Below, one piece after another: positions 28,003-36,091 of a stretch of 64,000 nucleotides of DNA. Position 1 is the first letter of the stretch. The number at the start of each line of letters is the position of its first letter. The translations under genes were made by a program, and so were the position numbers. Origin of the DNA: Desulfobulbus oligotrophicus (lineage in GTDB: Bacteria; Desulfobacterota; Desulfobulbia; Desulfobulbales; Desulfobulbaceae); NCBI RefSeq assembly GCF_016446285.1, contig NZ_CP054140.1, positions 1,035,501 through 1,099,500 on the forward strand, read 5' to 3'. The notes under the pieces were generated by a model. It was not told where the DNA came from, ran no database searches, and saw only the letters and a program-made list of their open reading frames with translations.

Positions 28003-28068
28003 ACTGCATTAAGCGTATTGCATGCATGCAGAAGAGTTGAAAGTAACCATTTTTTGAAGGGGGATATC

Positions 28069-29162
28069 ATGGCGGTACGAGAGCAGGTATACGGATACTT
28101 TATTCCTAGCGTAACATTGATCGGTATCGGCGCAGCGAAACAGATTCCTGAGAAGATCAGAGCGATCGGCGGCACCAAACCATTGATTGTTACTGATAAG
28201 GGGATCACCAGTGCAGGAATAACCAAGCAAATCACTGATCTGCTTGATGATGCGAAGATGCAGTATGTGGTTTTTGATGAGACCATTCCAAACCCCACCG
28301 ATAAGAACGTGCACGACGGCGTTGACGTATACAAAAAGAATAACTGTGACAGCCTGATCACCCTGGGCGGCGGTTCTTCTCATGATTGTGGCAAAGGCGT
28401 CGGTCTGGTGATTGCCAACGGCGGCAAGATTCATGACTATGAGGGTGTTGATAAATCAACCAAACCCATGCCTCCGTATGTGGCGGTGAACACCACAGCC
28501 GGTACCGCCTCGGAGATGACTCGTTTCTGATGATGGGGATGCCGCCTGCGCTCACCGCAGCTACAGGCATGGATGCTTTAACCCATGCTGTGGAGGCCTA
28601 TGTATCCACCATTGCCACACCGATGACCGACTCTGCTGCGGAAAAAGCCATCGAGTTGATTGCCAAGCACCTGCGCCCCGCAGTAGCCAACGGCCAGGAC
28701 ATCGAGGCTCGGGAAGGGATGTGTTTTGCGCAGTATCTTGCAGGTATGGCCTTTAATAATGCAAGCCTTGGCCACGTGCACGCCATGGCGCATCAGTTGG
28801 GAGGCTTTTATGACCTGCCCCACGGTGAATGCAACGCTATTCTGCTGCCGCACGTTGAGCGCTTTAACCTGATAGCCAAGATGGACCGCTTCATTAAAAT
28901 CGCTGAGTTGATGGGAGAAAATACAGCTGGTCTTGCACCTCGAGATGCTGCTGAGTTGGCATTGGTGGCCATCAAGAAACTGTCGGCCGATATCGGCATC
29001 CCGGCTGGTCTGGTCGAACTTGGTAAGCGATATGGTAAAGAAGTGAAGGCCTCGGATATCGATACCATGGTCGCCAACGCCCAAAAGGATGCCTGCGGTC
29101 TGACCAACCCGCGCTGCCCGAAAGATGTGGATGTAAAGGCCATCTATACTGCAGCTCTGTAA
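28069..29162 (+). pseudogene. iron-containing alcohol dehydrogenase, disrupted by an internal deletion
   Basis: The first 153 codons (MAVREQVYGYFIPSVTLIGI through GTASEMTRF) and the last 210 codons (MMGMPPALTAATGMDALTHA to the stop) are excellent matches to the highly expressed DVU2405-type Fe-ADH. They are in different frames, and a TGA follows the Phe at 28525-28527. Against the paralogue at 24063, exactly 30 residues (the CIITD...DPL segment) are missing, leaving only two bases. This is an 88-bp loss that shifts the frame. Metal-ligand segments THAVEAY, MAHQLGG and LPHGECN survive downstream. It has a good ribosome site (GAAGGGGG) and an intact sigma-54 promoter. It is either a recent mutation or an assembly gap. 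Confidence 0.88.
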
Positions 29163-29269
29163 GAGGATGTTGTATCGCTCCCTCTTTGTATAAGAGCGCA
29201 GGCTGTGGTCATCCCCCCGTCTGTGTCGTGGGCACGATGAGGAACTGGACAAAGACCCGGAAGGGTGAA

Positions 29270-29295
29270 ACGGGGCAGGATGTTTTCTGCCCCGT
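29270..29295 (+). terminator. strong hairpin after the Fe-ADH gene
   Basis: A perfect 9-bp stem ACGGGGCAG/CTGCCCCGT with an 8-nt loop, 108 bp after the ADH stop. Only a weak T-rich tract follows, so it may be a 3'-end stabiliser or a terminator. Confidence 0.55.
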
Positions 29296-29339
29296 ATACT
29301 ATTTTACAAGACAGAAAGCCAACTGTACGGACAGGTATC

Positions 29340-29379
29340 ACCGGCAGGGGGTATGAGCACCGGGCCGGTTGGTTTTTTT
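29340..29379 (+). terminator. terminator-like hairpin before the aldehyde oxidoreductase gene
   Basis: ACCGGC/GCCGGT encloses an 18-nt loop and is followed by seven T (29373-29379). It lies 82 bp before the mop start. It may end ADH transcription or act as an attenuator in the mop leader. I did not find a convincing molybdenum-cofactor riboswitch fold here. Confidence 0.5.
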
Positions 29380-29460
29380 AACGGGTCGGGTTATAAAATG
29401 TAGGTATTATTTTTATTGTACGAGAGAGTCATCGAGACCACTTGCACTGAGGAGGAGCGC

Positions 29461-32178
29461 ATGATTAAACGGAAATTGCTTGTAAACGGTATCGAGCGGA
29501 CGGTGTTTGCAGAAGAGTCTGACCTGTTGTCTGATGTTATCAGAAAGAGTCTGCACCTCACCGGGACCAAAGTCGGCTGTGGCCAGGGACAGTGTGGTGC
29601 CTGTAACATCATCATGGACGGCAGGCTGATTCGTTCCTGTGTCACCAAGATGAGCCGGGTTCCAGAGGGAGCGGCTATCACCACCATAGAGGGGGTCGGC
29701 ACCCCTTCGGATCTGCATGCCCTGCAGCTGGCCTGGATGATCCATGGTGGTGCTCAGTGCGGTTTTTGTACCCCTGGTTTTATTGTTTCCGGCAAGGCCC
29801 TGCTGGATCAGAACCCTGACCCCTCCAGAGAGGACATTCGCGACTGGTTTCAAAGGTACCGCAACGCCTGTCGCTGTACCGGCTACAAGCAACTGGTGGA
29901 TTCAGTGCGAGACGCTGCCAAGGTGCTGCAGGGTAAAATAAGCATGCAGGATCTGGTGTACAAACTGCCGGCAGACGGTAAGGTCTTTGGTGGATCCATG
30001 CCTAGGCCGAGTGCGGTGGCCAAGGTCACCGGCACCTGGGATTTCGGTGCCGATGCTGCTCAGCGTTTGCCGGAGGGTACTTTGCAGCTCGCGCTTGTTC
30101 AGGCAGAGGTCTCCCATGCCAATATCCTTTCAGTAGACACCAGCGAAGCCGAAAAAATGCCCGGTGTCTTCAAGGTGGTGACGGCCAAGGATATCAAGGG
30201 GAAAAACCGGATTACAGGGCTCATCACTTTCCCGACCAATAAAGGTGATGGCTGGGACCGGCCTATTCTGTGTGATACCAAGGTGTTTCAGTTCGGTGAT
30301 GCCATTGCCATTGTCTGTGCCGATACCGAGAAGAATGCCAAGGCAGCTGCTGCAAAGGTCAAGGTCGAGCTGGAGGAGTTGCCGGCCTACATGAGCGCAC
30401 CGGCAGCCATGGAGCCCGATGCTATTGAAATTCACCCCGGAACCCCCAACGTGTACTTCATCCAGAAGATTGCCAAGGGAGAGGACACCAAGCCTGTTTT
30501 TGACAAGGCGGATGTGGTTGCTGAAGGCGATTATTATGTGGGCCGTCAGCCGCATATGCCCATTGAACCGGATGTCGGGTTTGCCTATCACAACGACGAG
30601 GGTAAGCTGGTTATTCACTCCAAATCCATCGGTCTGCATCTGCACCTCTACATGATCGCACCGGGGCTTGGGGTTGAGCCGGAAAACCTGATTCTGGTAC
30701 AGAACAACACCGGTGGTACCTTTGGCTACAAGTTCAGCCCCACCATGGAGGCCCTGGTCGGTGCGGCTGCCATGGCCACTGAGCGACCGGTTTACCTGTG
30801 TTACAACTACTTCCAGCAGCAGACCTATACCGGCAAGCGTTCACCGTTTTTTATGAATGTACGCATGGCGGCAAGCAAGGACGGCGCGCTGCTGGGTATG
30901 GAAACCGATTGGTCTGTGGATCATGGACCGTATTCAGAGTTTGGTGATCTGCTCACCCTGCGGGGGGCCCAGTTTATCGGTGCCGGTTACGATATAAAAA
31001 ACATCCGGGGCGAAGGACGCACCGTGTGCACCAACCACGCCTGGGGTTCGGCTTTCCGCGGTTATGGTTCACCACAGGCTGAATTTGCCTCTGAGGTACT
31101 GATGGATGAGCTGGCCGAGAAGTTGAATATGGATCCGCTTGAGTTGCGGTACAAGAACTGCTACCGGGAAGGAGCGACGACCCCGACAGGGCAGGATCCG
31201 GAGGTCTATTCTCTTCCTGAAATGCTTGATAAGTTACGTCCCAGGTACGAAGAGGCCAAAAAACGAGTCGCGGCTGAATCAACTGCAGAGGTAAAACGCG
31301 GTGTCGGTATCTCGCTGGGCGTGTACGGCGCAGGGCTTGACGGTCCGGACACCTCAGAGGCCTATGCAGAGCTGAATGCCGACGGCACTGTTACCATCTT
31401 TAACACCTGGGAAGATCATGGGCAGGGGGCTGATATGGGAACCCTGGCCACGGCTCACGAAGCACTGCGACCTTTGGGGATCGGTCCGGAAAAGATCAGA
31501 CTGGTATTAAACGATACCGAATTCTGTCCCAACTCAGGACCGGCAGGTGGTAGCCGCAGCCAGGTTATGACCGGGCAGGCGACCCGAATTGCCTGTGAAG
31601 AGCTGCTGAATGCCATGAGAAAGCCGAATGGATATTTTCGCAGTTACGATGAGATGATGGCTGACAAGATCCCGACCAAGGTTGTTGGCAAGTGGACCTC
31701 TCCTGGGACGGACTGTGATGAAAACGGACAGGGCAACCCCTTTAGTTGTTATATGTACGCTCTGTTCCAGGCTGAGGTGGCTGTAGAGGTTGCCACCGGT
31801 AAGACCACCGTGGAGAAGATGATCTGTGTTGCCGACGCCGGTAAAATTGCCAACAAACTGGTGGTGGATGGGCAGATTTATGGCGGTCTGGCCCAGGGGA
31901 TCGGGTTGGCGCTCACCGAGGACTTTGAAGATATCAAAAAACATTCAACACTCGCAGGTGCCGGCTTCCCGTACATCAAACAGATTCCCGATGATATGGA
32001 AATTATCTACGTGGAAACACCCAGGCCGGATGGTCCCTTCGGTGCATCAGGAAGTGGTGAGCTGCCCCTTACCTGCCCGCATGCCGCGGTTATAAACGCT
32101 ATCTACAATGCATGTGGTGCTCGTGTTCGTCATCTCCCGGCTCTTCCTGAAAAAGTGTTGGCCGCCATGCCCAAATAA
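29461..32178 (+). CDS. mop: molybdenum aldehyde oxidoreductase, Mop type
   Basis: A single-chain xanthine-oxidase-family enzyme that oxidises aldehydes to acids using molybdopterin cytosine dinucleotide and two [2Fe-2S] clusters. The 905 residues align end to end with the 907-residue D. gigas Mop. Cluster cysteines fall at 40, 45, 48, 60 and at 100, 103, 137, 139. The Mo domain has GGTFGYKFSPT, WGSAFRGYG, PNSGPAGGSRSQV and the catalytic Glu in GASGSGELPLT. No flavin domain. ATG 29461 follows GAGGAGG. Placed after the ADH genes and before its likely maturation cluster, it would take aldehyde produced by the ADH. Confidence 0.96.
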   Translation: MIKRKLLVNGIERTVFAEESDLLSDVIRKSLHLTGTKVGCGQGQCGACNIIMDGRLIRSCVTKMSRVPEGAAITTIEGVGTPSDLHALQLAWMIHGGAQCGFCTPGFIVSGKALLDQNPDPSREDIRDWFQRYRNACRCTGYKQLVDSVRDAAKVLQGKISMQDLVYKLPADGKVFGGSMPRPSAVAKVTGTWDFGADAAQRLPEGTLQLALVQAEVSHANILSVDTSEAEKMPGVFKVVTAKDIKGKNRITGLITFPTNKGDGWDRPILCDTKVFQFGDAIAIVCADTEKNAKAAAAKVKVELEELPAYMSAPAAMEPDAIEIHPGTPNVYFIQKIAKGEDTKPVFDKADVVAEGDYYVGRQPHMPIEPDVGFAYHNDEGKLVIHSKSIGLHLHLYMIAPGLGVEPENLILVQNNTGGTFGYKFSPTMEALVGAAAMATERPVYLCYNYFQQQTYTGKRSPFFMNVRMAASKDGALLGMETDWSVDHGPYSEFGDLLTLRGAQFIGAGYDIKNIRGEGRTVCTNHAWGSAFRGYGSPQAEFASEVLMDELAEKLNMDPLELRYKNCYREGATTPTGQDPEVYSLPEMLDKLRPRYEEAKKRVAAESTAEVKRGVGISLGVYGAGLDGPDTSEAYAELNADGTVTIFNTWEDHGQGADMGTLATAHEALRPLGIGPEKIRLVLNDTEFCPNSGPAGGSRSQVMTGQATRIACEELLNAMRKPNGYFRSYDEMMADKIPTKVVGKWTSPGTDCDENGQGNPFSCYMYALFQAEVAVEVATGKTTVEKMICVADAGKIANKLVVDGQIYGGLAQGIGLALTEDFEDIKKHSTLAGAGFPYIKQIPDDMEIIYVETPRPDGPFGASGSGELPLTCPHAAVINAIYNACGARVRHLPALPEKVLAAMPK

Positions 32179-32199
32179 GCGGCTTGGCACGTGTACCTG

Positions 32200-32226
32200 T
32201 CGGGGCGGAGAATGTGACCGCCCCGA
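32200..32226 (+). terminator. hairpin between mop and the accessory operon
   Basis: A perfect 9-bp stem TCGGGGCGG/CCGCCCCGA with a 9-nt loop, 22 bp after the mop stop. It lacks a T run, so it may slow RNase decay or lower expression of the downstream operon relative to mop rather than terminate fully. Confidence 0.5.
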
Positions 32227-32368
32227 TATACATGCAGTCTTTCAGCCTGTCTGGTATTTTGTTTGGAGAGGAGGAGTACAGCCCAACATCCTGATGGTGG
32301 TGAGCGTATCCCAACCATCCCCGATGACAAAAAACAGACAGGCTTTTTTTTAATGGACAATACTCACC

Positions 32369-34675
32369 ATGGATCAATCGCAACTCAGAGCACTTGAGGC
32401 CCGTTGTATTCAGGAAGAGATGCCGTTTTGTACGGCATCCTGCCCTATCCACGTTGATGCCCGTGGATTGATGGCATTGCTGACCAGAGGTGAACTGCGT
32501 GAGGCCAGAAAGATCCTCGATCGGACCATGCCTTTTCCGGAGATTCTCGGACGTATCTGCGATCAGCCCTGCCACCCTTTCTGCAAACGTGGTGAAATCG
32601 GCGATCCACTGTGGATCGGTCCATTGGAACGATACTGTGTCAGCGTTACCGACACTGTACTTAAGCCGCCGAAGCTACCTGTCAAGGGTGGTGCGGTAGC
32701 CGTACTTGGAGCCGGGTTTTCCGGCATGACGGCAGCACTTGACCTGAGCCGTAAAGGCCGACCGGCCACGTTAATCACCGCACGAACACGTCTTGGCGGC
32801 TCGCTGCCGGACCGGGCTGGTTCGCTGCTTCCTCCCGAGGTGTTTGATCAGGCGGAAGCCACCCTCAAAAGGTATGGAGCGGAGATTGTAACAGGTGCCT
32901 CGCTGGACAGGCAAACGGTCGCCGCTCTTCTTGATAAATACGATGTTCTCTATTTTGATTGGGATGATTTTACTATTGATCACCTGCCTTTTATCCCCGG
33001 CACGCCTGATCCGATCTCACTTGCCCTGGAGAGGGACGGCTGCTTTGGCGGCGGCGGTGTTGAAGACGGCAAACCTTTCTCCATCATGCATCAGGCGGAA
33101 AACGGCCGGCGGGCCGCTCTTTCCATGGAGCGTTACCTGCAGGGTGTGTCGTTAACTGCAGAACGTGAGAAGGAGGGGGCCTGTCCGACCCGGATGTATA
33201 CAGTGACCGAGGGTATTCCTCCTGCCTCTGAAATAGTGCCGGACAACCCGATTGCCGGTTACACCGCTGAGGAAGCCCAGCGGGAGGCGGCCCGCTGCAT
33301 CTACTGCGAGTGTCTGGAATGCGTTAAGAAGTGCGCTTATCTGCAGGAGTATAAGGAGTATCCCAAAACTCTGGTACGCAAAATCTATAACAATCTCTCC
33401 ATTGTCCAGGGAAACCGCAGTGCCAACAAGCTGACTAACTCATGCAGCCTCTGCTGGCAATGCACTGTTATCTGCCCCTATGATTTTCCGGTTGCCTCGG
33501 CCTGCCATGCCGCTCGTCAGGAGATGGTGGCAAGCGGTCATATGCCTCCCTCGGCTCATTCTTTTGCGCTGGAGGAGATGCACTATACCCTTGGCGAGAA
33601 CTGTGCACTGATCCGTCATCAGCCGGGTACAACCGCGAGCAGGTATCTTTTTTTCCCGGGCTGCCAGTTAACCGGAACCTATCCGGATACAGTGGAGCGG
33701 ACCTACATCTTTTTGACGCAGCACCTGGAAGAGGGGGTCGGGCTTTTTCTCAGCTGCTGCGGAGCGCCTGCCGATTGGGCAGGGCAGTCGGCTCTTTTTA
33801 CCGATGTCCTTGCTGACCTCACCGCGCAGATCAGGCAGATGGGCAATCCAACCCTGATTGTCGCCTGTTCCTCCTGTCTGGCCGCTTTTGGCAAATATGC
33901 CCCGGAGCTGACAGTGGTTTCCCTGTGGGAGATGCTTGACGAGCTGCCTTTACCGGAGGTGCTCTTTGATCTCCCTGAGTCGCCGTTAACAGTGCACGAC
34001 CCCTGCACTGCACGCTATCAGGAGGGGGTGCGGGCCAGCGTGCGGAGTATATGCGGCAAGATCGGACTTCCTGTTGCTGAAACGACAATCGGAGCTGAAT
34101 TAGCGGACTGCTGCGGGTATGGCGGGTTGCTGCAATTCGCCAACCAGCCGCTTGGCGAAAAAGTGGCGACGCTCAAGGTCAGTCGGTCCACAACAGAGAC
34201 AGGGCTTGTCTACTGTGCCATGTGTCGGGAAAATCTTGTGGGTACGGAGACGCATATCGCTCATCTCCTGGACTATCTGTTTGCAGATCCGGAGAAAAAT
34301 CCCCTTGTCCGCGCCAAGGTGGGGCTTTCAGGACGGCACGAACATCGTTCCCGGCTTAAATCCCGCCTGCAGAGCACATTATGGCAGGATCCGATCGGAT
34401 CACCGGCTCCACATCGGGCAATACGGCTGGAAGCGGATGATGAGACGTGGGCTCTTTTAAATGAACGGCTTATCCTGATGGAAGATATACAAAAGGTTAT
34501 CCATCATGCTGAAACAACAGGTCGTTATCTGCACAATCCGGCCAATGGGCGACGATTGGCAGCATTCAAGCCGGCTGTGGTCACCTACTGGGCCGAGTAT
34601 GAACCCATATCTGACGGCTATTTCCTGCACAGGGGATACAGCCACCGTATGCAGTTACCGGAGGACAGGGCATGA
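32369..34675 (+). CDS. pyridine nucleotide-disulfide oxidoreductase/dicluster-binding protein (DVU_1558 type)
   Basis: A 768-residue modular redox protein. It begins with a GltD-like Cys-rich region (CTASCPIH, CDQPCHPFCKRG; residues 20-75). An FAD/NAD Rossmann fold follows (AVAVLGAGFSGMTAALDLS, near 110-130). Then comes a ferredoxin-like dicluster (CIYCECLECVKKC and CSLCWQCTVICPYDF, about 310-370). Two HdrB/GlpC-like CCG units close it (FFPGCQ...LSCCGAPADW and HDPCTARYQ...DCCGYGGLLQFA). It could shuttle electrons between NAD(P)H, flavin and iron-sulfur partners. It heads an eight-gene chain; its stop overlaps the next gene by four bases. The electron donor and acceptor are unknown. Confidence 0.88.
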   Translation: MDQSQLRALEARCIQEEMPFCTASCPIHVDARGLMALLTRGELREARKILDRTMPFPEILGRICDQPCHPFCKRGEIGDPLWIGPLERYCVSVTDTVLKPPKLPVKGGAVAVLGAGFSGMTAALDLSRKGRPATLITARTRLGGSLPDRAGSLLPPEVFDQAEATLKRYGAEIVTGASLDRQTVAALLDKYDVLYFDWDDFTIDHLPFIPGTPDPISLALERDGCFGGGGVEDGKPFSIMHQAENGRRAALSMERYLQGVSLTAEREKEGACPTRMYTVTEGIPPASEIVPDNPIAGYTAEEAQREAARCIYCECLECVKKCAYLQEYKEYPKTLVRKIYNNLSIVQGNRSANKLTNSCSLCWQCTVICPYDFPVASACHAARQEMVASGHMPPSAHSFALEEMHYTLGENCALIRHQPGTTASRYLFFPGCQLTGTYPDTVERTYIFLTQHLEEGVGLFLSCCGAPADWAGQSALFTDVLADLTAQIRQMGNPTLIVACSSCLAAFGKYAPELTVVSLWEMLDELPLPEVLFDLPESPLTVHDPCTARYQEGVRASVRSICGKIGLPVAETTIGAELADCCGYGGLLQFANQPLGEKVATLKVSRSTTETGLVYCAMCRENLVGTETHIAHLLDYLFADPEKNPLVRAKVGLSGRHEHRSRLKSRLQSTLWQDPIGSPAPHRAIRLEADDETWALLNERLILMEDIQKVIHHAETTGRYLHNPANGRRLAAFKPAVVTYWAEYEPISDGYFLHRGYSHRMQLPEDRA

Positions 34676-34881
34676 GCACGTTTTCCTTTGCCGAGGCAAC
34701 AGAGTGGCGTTGTGCCGCCTGTGATCAACCGTTGCAGCCGGCCAAAGTCAAGGTCACCTATCTGAATGCGGTGTTCAATGTTGAGCTGATGGTCTGTCCG
34801 GCCTGTAATTTTATCCTTGTTCCGGAAAATCTTGCCATGGGTAAGATGCTGGAGGTTGAACAGCTCCTGGAAGACAAGTAA
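34672..34881 (+). CDS. rubredoxin-like small redox protein, DVU_1557 family
   Basis: A 69-residue protein with two CxxC knuckles, WRCAACDQPL and MVCPACNFIL, that would hold one iron or zinc atom in a rubredoxin-like site. A helical C-terminus follows (GKMLEVEQLLEDK). It matches the small redox protein regularly found with the aldehyde oxidoreductase accessory genes of Desulfovibrio. The start overlaps the dicluster gene's stop (ATGA) and the next gene begins 3 bp after its stop. It probably passes electrons within this cluster, which is an inference from size and position. Confidence 0.85.
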   Translation: MSTFSFAEATEWRCAACDQPLQPAKVKVTYLNAVFNVELMVCPACNFILVPENLAMGKMLEVEQLLEDK

Positions 34882-34884
34882 GCA

Positions 34885-35625
34885 ATGTGGGCCCATCGCG
34901 TTTCTGAAAAGAGGATCGTGCAACCCCTGTATGAACGGGAGGAGCTTGCCGCAATAACCGGTGGTCCGCTACGCCCCGGCGGGCTGGAGTTGACCGGAAA
35001 GCTGCTGCACCACAGCGGCCTGGCACCCGGTGCCACCGTCCTTGATCTGGGGTGCGGTTCCGGATTTTCCCTGGAACTGCTGATTCGGGTTTATCGTCTT
35101 GTCGCGGTTGGTATAGATCCTTCGCCTCTCCTGCTTGCTCAGGCCGGCCGAAGAGCGCCGCAGGCGACTCTTCTGCAGGCAACGGCACAGGCTCTGCCGT
35201 GTATTGACGGTTCGTTTGCAGGTGTTGTCTGTGAATGCGTGCTCTCTCTCACCGGTGATGTCCACCTGGTCATACGTGAAATGCACCGGGTGCTCCGATC
35301 TGGAGGCGTGTTGCTGCTCAGTGACGTCTATGCGCACGAAAAAGGGCGATTCTCAACATCTCCCCGGGCAACGAGCTGTGTCAACAGTACCGTAACCCTG
35401 GCCATGATGACGCAAGCTCTCAGGGCAGCGGATTTTGAGCTGCTCCATTTCTGGGAATGTACGGACATACTTAAACAGCTGGCCGGTCAGATTATCTTTG
35501 ATTACGGCAGCCTTGGTGCATTCTGGAATGTGATCCTGGGACAGGCGACCGGGCAATGCACACACGATTGCACACGTACAGGGGTAAAGCTCGGCTACTA
35601 TGCCCTTGTTGCACAGAAGAGGTAA
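34885..35625 (+). CDS. trsM: class I SAM methyltransferase, DVU_1556/TrsM family
   Basis: A 246-residue methyltransferase. The SAM-binding motif is VLDLGCGSGFSLELLIR, with GIDPSPLLLAQA as the acidic loop. The sequence LRSGGVLLLSDVYA is like arsenite or ubiquinone methyltransferases. The C-terminal third has cysteines in GQCTHDCTRTG, which is unusual for the fold. The substrate is not known. It is consistently a neighbour of the TrsS radical SAM protein, as here. The family name is given from memory and was not searched. Confidence 0.82.
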   Translation: MWAHRVSEKRIVQPLYEREELAAITGGPLRPGGLELTGKLLHHSGLAPGATVLDLGCGSGFSLELLIRVYRLVAVGIDPSPLLLAQAGRRAPQATLLQATAQALPCIDGSFAGVVCECVLSLTGDVHLVIREMHRVLRSGGVLLLSDVYAHEKGRFSTSPRATSCVNSTVTLAMMTQALRAADFELLHFWECTDILKQLAGQIIFDYGSLGAFWNVILGQATGQCTHDCTRTGVKLGYYALVAQKR

Positions 35626-35630
35626 ACGGT

Positions 35631-36086
35631 ATGGAAGAAGAGCTTCGTATTCTGCAGCTCGTTGGTGAAGGACTGTGCTGCAGTCAGATCATGGTCCGGC
35701 TGGCTCTGGATGATATGGGTGAGGAAAACGTCCCTCTGGTGCGTTCCATGGCCGGATTGTGCGAGGGAGCAGGCGAGGGTGGTCTGTGCGGCGTGGCGAG
35801 CGGTGCGGTATGTGTTCTGGCACTCTATGCCGCCAAAGGCAGCGTGACGGAAGAGATGCTGCCCTGTTATCCGATCCTTGTTGATCAGTTTATGGAGTGG
35901 TTCAAAGGAACATCCACAACATGGGGCGGCATACGCTGCGAGGACATTGTTGCCCATAACGGTGGTATACAGCCTCAGGTATGCGGCAACATCATGCTCC
36001 GTTCCCGGGAAATGATTATCCAGCTCCTTGCTGAAAATAATATCGACCCCAGCCAGCCCAAAGAACAGGCTGGAGGTTCTTTTTAA
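35631..36086 (+). CDS. C-GCAxxG-C-C family redox protein, DVU_1555 family
   Basis: A 151-residue protein of the C_GCAxxG_C_C family. The pattern shows as GLCCSQIM near residue 16, GGLCGVASGAVCVLALYA (the GCAxxG-like core), C in MLPCYPI, IRCED and QVCGN. Conserved cysteines suggest a metal or thiol redox site. Helical throughout, no signal peptide. ATG 35631 is the start adjoining the upstream gene; an earlier start at 35556 would overlap it by 70 bp. Function unknown; it belongs to the same transcript as TrsM and TrsS, with 5 bp on each side. Confidence 0.82.
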   Translation: MEEELRILQLVGEGLCCSQIMVRLALDDMGEENVPLVRSMAGLCEGAGEGGLCGVASGAVCVLALYAAKGSVTEEMLPCYPILVDQFMEWFKGTSTTWGGIRCEDIVAHNGGIQPQVCGNIMLRSREMIIQLLAENNIDPSQPKEQAGGSF

Positions 36087-36091
36087 ATCGC

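Noticed and set aside
28528-28530. TGA inside the Fe-alcohol dehydrogenase read as a selenocysteine codon
   Set aside because: The frame after the TGA does not continue the protein. Similarity resumes in another frame after a 30-residue gap, so this is a deletion and not recoding.
29163-29460. Molybdenum-cofactor riboswitch upstream of mop
   Set aside because: Two hairpins are present, but I could not fold the conserved Moco aptamer. A covariance search would be decisive.
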